Origin: Chloroflexota bacterium
GTDB taxonomy: Bacteria > Chloroflexota > Ktedonobacteria > Ktedonobacterales > Ktedonobacteraceae
Assembly (NCBI GenBank): GCA_902812455.1
Contig: CADDZH010000083.1
Location: 1-23,590 of the forward strand
Reading direction: 5' to 3'
Length of the DNA stretch: 23,590 nucleotides
Shown here: one piece after another, positions 19,692-23,590 of the stretch
Layout of the letters: each line of letters starts with the position of its first letter
Numbering within the stretch: the stretch's first letter is position 1
The notes under the pieces: generated by a model
Databases searched by the model: none
Told to the model about the DNA's origin: nothing
Seen by the model: only the letters and a program-made list of their open reading frames with translations
Translations under genes and position numbers: made by a program

Positions 19692-20267
19692 TTACTGCTT
19701 ATTTCCCGTGCTGACCTTGACGCGGGCAGGACGCAGCGTCTCGTCGCCCAGGGTATAGCCCTTGAGGACTTCTTCGACGATAGTCCCCTCCGGCTTATCA
19801 CTATCTTCGACTGCTTCTATGGCTTCATGCAGGTAAGGATTGAACGGCTCGCCCACTGTGGGAACGGTGTTCAACCCCTCACCGCGCAACACTTCGCCCA
19901 ATTGCCACTGCATCATACGCAGCGCCTGCTGTAGCCCCTGGCGATCCAGGCTATCCTGGTAGGCCAGCGCGCGCTCCACGTTATCCATGACCCCAAGCAG
20001 CTTCTGAAGGAGCGCTTTCTTCTGGTACTGCACTTTATCTTCCAGCACCCGCTCCTGGCGCTTGCGGTAGTTCTCCAGGTCTGCACGAGCGCGCAGGTAT
20101 TTATTCCAGTTTTCGGCGGCTTCCTGCTTGGCCTGGGCAAGCTGCTCCTCCAGCTCGGCGATGCGATCAGAAGCCGGCGAACTAATCTCTTTCACCTCTT
20201 CGTGCTCGTGCTCGTTTTTCTGCATCTCTTGAGTGTCTTCCTTCTGCATCTCTTGAGCATCTTCCAT
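19692..20267 (-). CDS. grpE: Nucleotide exchange factor GrpE
   Basis: The 191-residue GrpE releases ADP from DnaK. It has an acidic, low-complexity N-terminus (1-30), a long dimer coiled coil (about 32-90, with ENWNKYLRARADLENYRKR), a four-helix region and a beta domain with NPYLHEAIEAVED and EGTIVEEVLKGYTLGDETLRPARVKVS. The ATG at 20267 has AAAGGAG nine bases upstream. It is first in the operon grpE-dnaJ-hspR; dnaK, which usually accompanies these genes, is not in the window. The N-terminal eight residues are duplicated by a 24-bp tandem repeat. Confidence 0.95.
   Translation of the reverse strand: MEDAQEMQKEDTQEMQKNEHEHEEVKEISSPASDRIAELEEQLAQAKQEAAENWNKYLRARADLENYRKRQERVLEDKVQYQKKALLQKLLGVMDNVERALAYQDSLDRQGLQQALRMMQWQLGEVLRGEGLNTVPTVGEPFNPYLHEAIEAVEDSDKPEGTIVEEVLKGYTLGDETLRPARVKVSTGNKQ
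20218..20265 (-). repeat. 24-bp tandem duplication in the start of grpE
   Basis: Bases 20218-20241 and 20242-20265 are identical at 22 of 24 positions. They encode EDTQEMQK and EDAQEMQK. It lies in the disordered tail of GrpE and keeps the frame. Such a repeat can vary in copy number between strains. Confidence 0.85.
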
Positions 20268-20349
20268 ACGATTGAACTCCTTTAATGTAATGATGAGCTA
20301 AAACATGTAATCGAGATACTGATTTTTAACAAACAAGACCGGTACCACT

Positions 20350-20418
20350 TGTCATCCTGAGCGCAGCGAAGGATCTCTGCCGACGGGGATCGGATGCTTC
20401 GCTGCGCTCAGGATGACA
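20350..20418. repeat. Dispersed inverted repeat with perfect 22-bp arms
   Basis: The left arm, 20350-20371, begins TGTCATCCTGAGCGCAGCGA. It is exactly complementary to the right arm, 20397-20418, with 25 bases between. The arm resembles a family of TCATCCTGAGCG-type repeats that I recall from many environmental bacterial genomes. It lies in the grpE leader, where the transcript would form a very stable hairpin. Confidence 0.85.
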
Positions 20419-20528
20419 TAGTGGATGATTTTGTTAATGCTATTATTTGGTATCACAAGCCCTGTTATCCTCAACCCCTCCCAAAAACATAAAAAGATAT
20501 GTTTTGATACAGCTTTTATTACCTTCCC

Positions 20529-20557
20529 ATTATAAAATTTGAGTCGATAGCTGTCAA
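20529..20557 (-). promoter_or_regulatory. Consensus sigma-70 promoter of grpE-dnaJ-hspR
   Basis: The minus strand carries TTGACA (20552-20557), a 17-base spacer and TATAAT (20529-20534), a perfect consensus in both boxes. It begins 17 bases beyond the scpA stop codon. So strong a promoter ahead of heat-shock genes fits control by a repressor. Confidence 0.85.
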
Positions 20558-20558
20558 G
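20538..20558 (-). promoter_or_regulatory. HAIR-like HspR operator
   Basis: The minus strand reads CTTGACA, seven bases, ACTCAAA. The HspR-associated inverted repeat known from Actinobacteria is CTTGAGT-N7-ACTCAAG, so 11 of 14 arm positions match with the exact spacing. It covers the -35 box and most of the spacer of the promoter, where a bound repressor would block RNA polymerase. The operon encodes HspR, so autorepression is predicted. Confidence 0.7.
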
Positions 20559-20573
20559 TTTTTGCCACGTTAG

Positions 20574-21347
20574 TCATGACATGGCCTGATCCTCTTGCCA
20601 CCTGGCACCTCGCTCCAGCACAATAGGTCCCAGCAACTGCTCTTGCCGCACAGCAATATACTCACGTTTCCATAGCTCTAGCACTGCCAGGAACGTCACA
20701 ATGATCACGAAGCGCGAATGCTCGCCTGCGATAACATCTTCCAGGTGAATCGAAGGCCGGGAACGCAGCAGGGCTACAATCTCGGCAATGCGGTCGCTCA
20801 CCCGCACACGCGCCAGTGGCAGCATGCCGAGACCATCTCCCTCTTCTTTGGCTTGCTGCACGAGGAGCCGCTGGAAGATATTCGCCAGCATCCCCGCCTC
20901 CATCCCCAGCAGCGTGGGCGGCGTCCAGGCCAGTTGCGCATTGATCCCTGCCAGCAGGCTTGAGCGGCTATACGTTTGCAGGCCGGCTTCTTCCCGTTGC
21001 CGCAAGAGCAAGGCAATTTCCTTCGCTGCCTTGTATTCCAGCAGGTGATGCTGCAACTCTTCCGCCATCAGGGCCGCGCTTTCCGCTTCGCTGCTCGTTT
21101 CCTCGTGAGAGCTGCGGGGTAACAGGCTCTGCGATTTGATAAAAAGCAGGCGCGCTGCTATAGAGACAAAAGCGGCCATATTCGCTAGCGGCAACTGCTC
21201 TGCTTCCCATTGGTGCAGGAAGGCCATATATTGATCGGTCACGGCCACCAGCGAGATAGTGGTGATCTCCATTTGCCGCTTCTCGATCAGGTGCAGCAGG
21301 AGATCGAGAGGACCCTCAAAAACGGGCAGGCGCACAACATAGTCCAT
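20574..21347 (-). CDS. scpA: Segregation and condensation protein A
   Basis: This 257-residue protein is the kleisin that bridges the SMC ATPase dimer and, with ScpB, forms bacterial condensin. The N-terminal motif VFEGPLDLLLHLIEKRQMEI (9-28) binds SMC. ARLLFIKSQSLLP follows, then a variable helical middle and a C-terminal winged helix (RFVIIVTFLAVLELWKREYIAVRQ). Length and order are normal. It begins 3 bp after the HD-domain gene, so the two are translationally coupled. scpB, which often follows scpA, is not downstream: the heat-shock promoter starts right after the stop. Confidence 0.95.
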   Translation of the reverse strand: MDYVVRLPVFEGPLDLLLHLIEKRQMEITTISLVAVTDQYMAFLHQWEAEQLPLANMAAFVSIAARLLFIKSQSLLPRSSHEETSSEAESAALMAEELQHHLLEYKAAKEIALLLRQREEAGLQTYSRSSLLAGINAQLAWTPPTLLGMEAGMLANIFQRLLVQQAKEEGDGLGMLPLARVRVSDRIAEIVALLRSRPSIHLEDVIAGEHSRFVIIVTFLAVLELWKREYIAVRQEQLLGPIVLERGARWQEDQAMS

Positions 21348-21350
21348 ATC

Positions 21351-21887
21351 TCATGACACCTCATCCACTTCATGCAGCGCTGCCGCCGGCCCATCCGGCT
21401 GGTGATGAGTACGTATGTAGAGCACAGTTCGCTCTGAAAGTCCGGCAGCAGCAGCCAGCTTTGCTCCTACCTCCGCATGAAACCAGGCGTAGCCGAGCGA
21501 GCGCCGCCACGCTGCCCGTTTTCCATCATCTTCATGAGGATATACGGCCAGCCGGGTTAACAACCCGGGGGCCAGCTTCTTGCCAAGCACGATGGCGGGC
21601 CGCGTCCAGAAAGGCACCCGCCCGCTGGCTTTCCCAATATCGTGTAACAGCGCGGCTATGAGCATGTCTTCATCCATGCAACCGCAAGCCAGCAGGGCGC
21701 GGTATACGCGCAAAGCGTGTCGCTGATCGGCAGCAGACATGGTCTGGAACAGTTCGAGCGCGGGAGGTGGCAGGCGAGCCGCAACTTCAGCCATTTCCTC
21801 CTCTGAAAGTAAGCTCACAAAGCCAAGTTGCTGGCGCACTTGCCCAACACGATAACCAGCGCGAGATAACCATGTTTTCATAGACAT
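21351..21887 (-). CDS. HD-domain phosphohydrolase-like protein
   Basis: The 178-residue protein has an HD domain with H57, H82/D83 (LLHDIGK), H137, H161/H162 and D165, the pattern of HDIG-type metal-dependent phosphohydrolases. The substrate is not evident; relatives act on nucleotides, cyclic dinucleotides or RNA ends. There is no transmembrane segment and no partner domain. It lies 18 bp after the site-2-protease homologue and 3 bp before scpA. The start is ATG at 21887, with another ATG two codons later; neither has a strong ribosome binding site, which suggests coupling to the upstream gene. Confidence 0.8.
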   Translation of the reverse strand: MSMKTWLSRAGYRVGQVRQQLGFVSLLSEEEMAEVAARLPPPALELFQTMSAADQRHALRVYRALLACGCMDEDMLIAALLHDIGKASGRVPFWTRPAIVLGKKLAPGLLTRLAVYPHEDDGKRAAWRRSLGYAWFHAEVGAKLAAAAGLSERTVLYIRTHHQPDGPAAALHEVDEVS

Positions 21888-21905
21888 AGGCCGGCGATCA
21901 ACCTG

Positions 21906-22658
21906 CTAGGGTAGGTACAAACCACTGATATCGTGGCCAGTAATTAACGATATGATATTGAGAGCGCCGAGCAGGATATAGTGCGGGATGTTGAAGAGAG
22001 GAAAGTTCTGCAGCCCTGCTATTTGCCCCAGGAATGGTAACAGGAAGAATATCGCCAGGATGATGAAAGGCCCGTAAGGAGCAGATTTGGCAAATTGAAT
22101 GGCCTGCCGGCTAGGTAAGATCGCGTAGAGCATCTGGTAGCCGTCGAGAGGATGCAGCGGAATAATATTGAAGATCGCCAGGCTAATATTGACACCGGCA
22201 AAGGCCACAAGAAACTGCATGAGGCGCAGGAGAAAAGGGTTGGTGAGCATCTGGTGCAAAGGCAGCAAGAAGTAGAGCACTACAGCAGCTAGCAGGCCAA
22301 TGATCAGGCTAAACAGCAGGCCGGCCAACGCTACCAGGAACACGCCAGTATTGGGGCCGACGCGCATCTTCCACGGGTCAGGTTTGACCGGTTGTCCCCA
22401 GCCAAGGCCGACTGGCCCCGATAGCAATATCCCGCCTGAAATCGACCCAAGAAAGACTACCGGCTGGAAGGCCAGAATGATGCATAAGAGCATGCCAACG
22501 GGATCGATATGCGAGCGCAAACTCAGGCTCTGCCTCCCTTCGCTGCGCGGCGTGCTATCGCCTAATAGAGAAGCCATCAAGGCGTGGCCAAGTTCATGCA
22601 GGGGTATAGCTATCAAAAATGCCAGAATGATCATCAACGATAGGATTACATTTATCAT
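21906..22658 (-). CDS. Site-2 protease family (M50) membrane metallopeptidase
   Basis: The 250-residue integral membrane protein has HELGH at 21-25 in its first membrane helix and NIIPLHPLDGY (164-174), with the third zinc ligand D172. These are the two hallmarks of the M50 family. At least four further hydrophobic segments are present. There is no PDZ or CBS domain, so it is a minimal form. Such enzymes cut membrane-bound regulators, but many bacterial small forms have no known substrate. GAGG lies six bases before the ATG. It is 20 bp after the metallo-beta-lactamase gene in a compact operon. Confidence 0.9.
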   Translation of the reverse strand: MINVILSLMIILAFLIAIPLHELGHALMASLLGDSTPRSEGRQSLSLRSHIDPVGMLLCIILAFQPVVFLGSISGGILLSGPVGLGWGQPVKPDPWKMRVGPNTGVFLVALAGLLFSLIIGLLAAVVLYFLLPLHQMLTNPFLLRLMQFLVAFAGVNISLAIFNIIPLHPLDGYQMLYAILPSRQAIQFAKSAPYGPFIILAIFFLLPFLGQIAGLQNFPLFNIPHYILLGALNIISLITGHDISGLYLP

Positions 22659-22678
22659 AGGTATCCTCTCTCATTCAT

Positions 22679-23590
22679 TTAGTTCTTAAGCCTCAGAAGA
22701 TCAATTTCCATCCCCTCACATGCCGAGCGCGTGCGCGCAAATTGTGCCCGCGCCTGCGCCTCCATATAATCTAATTGCGCATCGTCATAGTTTGGATCGT
22801 GGTGAAATAAGATCAGCTCGTGAACCCCGGCTGCCTTTGCTGCTCCTGTTGCCATCTCAACTGTACTGTGCCCGAAGCCATGCTTGGATTTGTCATAATC
22901 CTCGCTGGTATACTGCGCATCGTGGATCAACACGTCTGCCCTATGTACATATGCCAGGAATTCGGGATCGTACTGCTCGCTCCATTCCACATCAGTCGCA
23001 TACACCAGGCGCCTCCCTGCATACTCGATGCGATAGTGGATCGCCCCATTTAACGGGTGGCTATGAGTAAATTTCGCCAGAACACATAGTTCTGCATCAC
23101 CAGTCTTTTTGTGCTCTTGCACAATTTGCGGCTTGCTATCATTCCCGGCTTTCCAGATAATATAGTGATCGCTCTTCATCGTATGAAAATGGCGCTTTGA
23201 TGGCAGCGTGCGGATATCTACAGGGAAATACGGCGGAGACATGATGGGAGTTACAATTTGTTTGAGAGTCTGGCCCTCCAGTATAGGGCCAAAAAAGTCG
23301 ATATTAGCTCGACGTTCAAACAGGGGGGCAAAAAAAGGGAAACCAATGAGATGATCGCTATGTGCGTGAGTGATTAGCAAAGATACGTGGAATGGTTCTC
23401 CATTTGCGCGCCGCACCAGGTCCTCTCCCAGACGGATAATTCCGCTGCCGGCATCAAGAATCAATGTGTGCATACCTGCCTGCACCTCAACGCAGGACGT
23501 GTTTCCCCCGTGACGTACCGTGTGTAGCCCAGGGGTAGGATAGCTTCCTCGCACCCCCCAGAAGCGCACAAGAAACCGTTGTGTATCCAC
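22679..23590 (-). CDS. Metallo-beta-lactamase-fold hydrolase (start at window edge)
   Basis: The 303-residue frame starts with GTG at the last base of the window, so the true start may lie beyond. VRFWGVRGSYPTPG at residues 8-21 is the usual N-terminus of this group, so little can be missing. The zinc motif THAHSDH is at 74-80, further ligands are in VYATDVEW, and the C-terminal histidine is in ILFHHDPNYDD. The type resembles RNase Z and the cyclic-nucleotide phosphodiesterase-like hydrolases that often accompany sensory modules. Neither tRNA nor cyclic nucleotide specificity can be read from the sequence. It heads, or is early in, the operon leading to scpA. Confidence 0.88.
   Translation of the reverse strand: MDTQRFLVRFWGVRGSYPTPGLHTVRHGGNTSCVEVQAGMHTLILDAGSGIIRLGEDLVRRANGEPFHVSLLITHAHSDHLIGFPFFAPLFERRANIDFFGPILEGQTLKQIVTPIMSPPYFPVDIRTLPSKRHFHTMKSDHYIIWKAGNDSKPQIVQEHKKTGDAELCVLAKFTHSHPLNGAIHYRIEYAGRRLVYATDVEWSEQYDPEFLAYVHRADVLIHDAQYTSEDYDKSKHGFGHSTVEMATGAAKAAGVHELILFHHDPNYDDAQLDYMEAQARAQFARTRSACEGMEIDLLRLKN

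Larger units (their letters stand above)
20268..20573 (-). other. Spacer and leader upstream of grpE
   Basis: These 306 bases hold no gene that I can see. From right to left they contain the consensus promoter with the HAIR-like site, a T/A-rich stretch, a long perfect inverted repeat (20350-20418) and the grpE ribosome binding site. The leader is about 255 bases. Confidence 0.7.

Noticed and set aside
20350..20418. CRISPR-like or terminator function for the inverted repeat.
   Set aside because: There is a single unit without spacers, and no T tract follows either arm.

Overview
The window reads as chromosomal core sequence from a Chloroflexota bacterium, most likely of the class Ktedonobacteria. 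I base this on protein character, not on a search: a Gram-positive-type S12 and RpoB, an RpoC with a long coiled-coil insertion before the active site, a MerR-type HspR ending a grpE-dnaJ operon, a DnaJ with half a zinc finger, and GC-rich dispersed hairpin repeats between genes. I am fairly sure of the phylum and less sure of the class. I see no tRNA, rRNA, CRISPR array, transposase or phage gene.

Left third (1-9390, minus strand): a transcription/translation operon rpoB-rpoC-rpsL-rpsG, with rpsG cut by the window edge. A near-consensus promoter lies about 425 bp upstream of rpoB. The long leader contains a hairpin followed by a T-rich tract that could be an attenuator. The rpsL-rpsG spacer is about 415 bp and structured, in the place where S7 autoregulates the str operon of E. 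coli. rplKAJL is not next to rpoB.

Middle (9408-12725, minus strand): a probable operon Rrf2-type iron-sulfur regulator, single-domain response regulator, PLP-dependent cysteine synthase, unknown membrane protein. Upstream of it, and separate, lies a small membrane-anchored DUF5666-like protein.

Plus-strand block (12955-18183): an OmpR-type response regulator and its histidine kinase, then a zinc alcohol dehydrogenase with a long acidic tail and a membrane-anchored GH3/NagZ-like glycosidase. The last two probably share a promoter at 15062-15090. An 18-bp perfect palindrome lies upstream of the response regulator.

Right part (18189-23590, minus strand): first, a heat-shock operon grpE-dnaJ-hspR without dnaK. 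Its consensus promoter is overlapped by a HAIR-like operator, which fits HspR autorepression. Second, a tight cluster metallo-beta-lactamase-fold hydrolase, site-2-protease homologue, HD-domain hydrolase, scpA (chromosome segregation), without scpB downstream.

I did not find a wholly new multi-gene system. The points most worth following up are regulatory RNA and DNA elements around core genes (rpoBC leader, rpsL-rpsG spacer, HAIR site), an arginine at a streptomycin-resistance position of S12, the half-zinc-finger DnaJ, and the Rrf2/response regulator/CysK operon.
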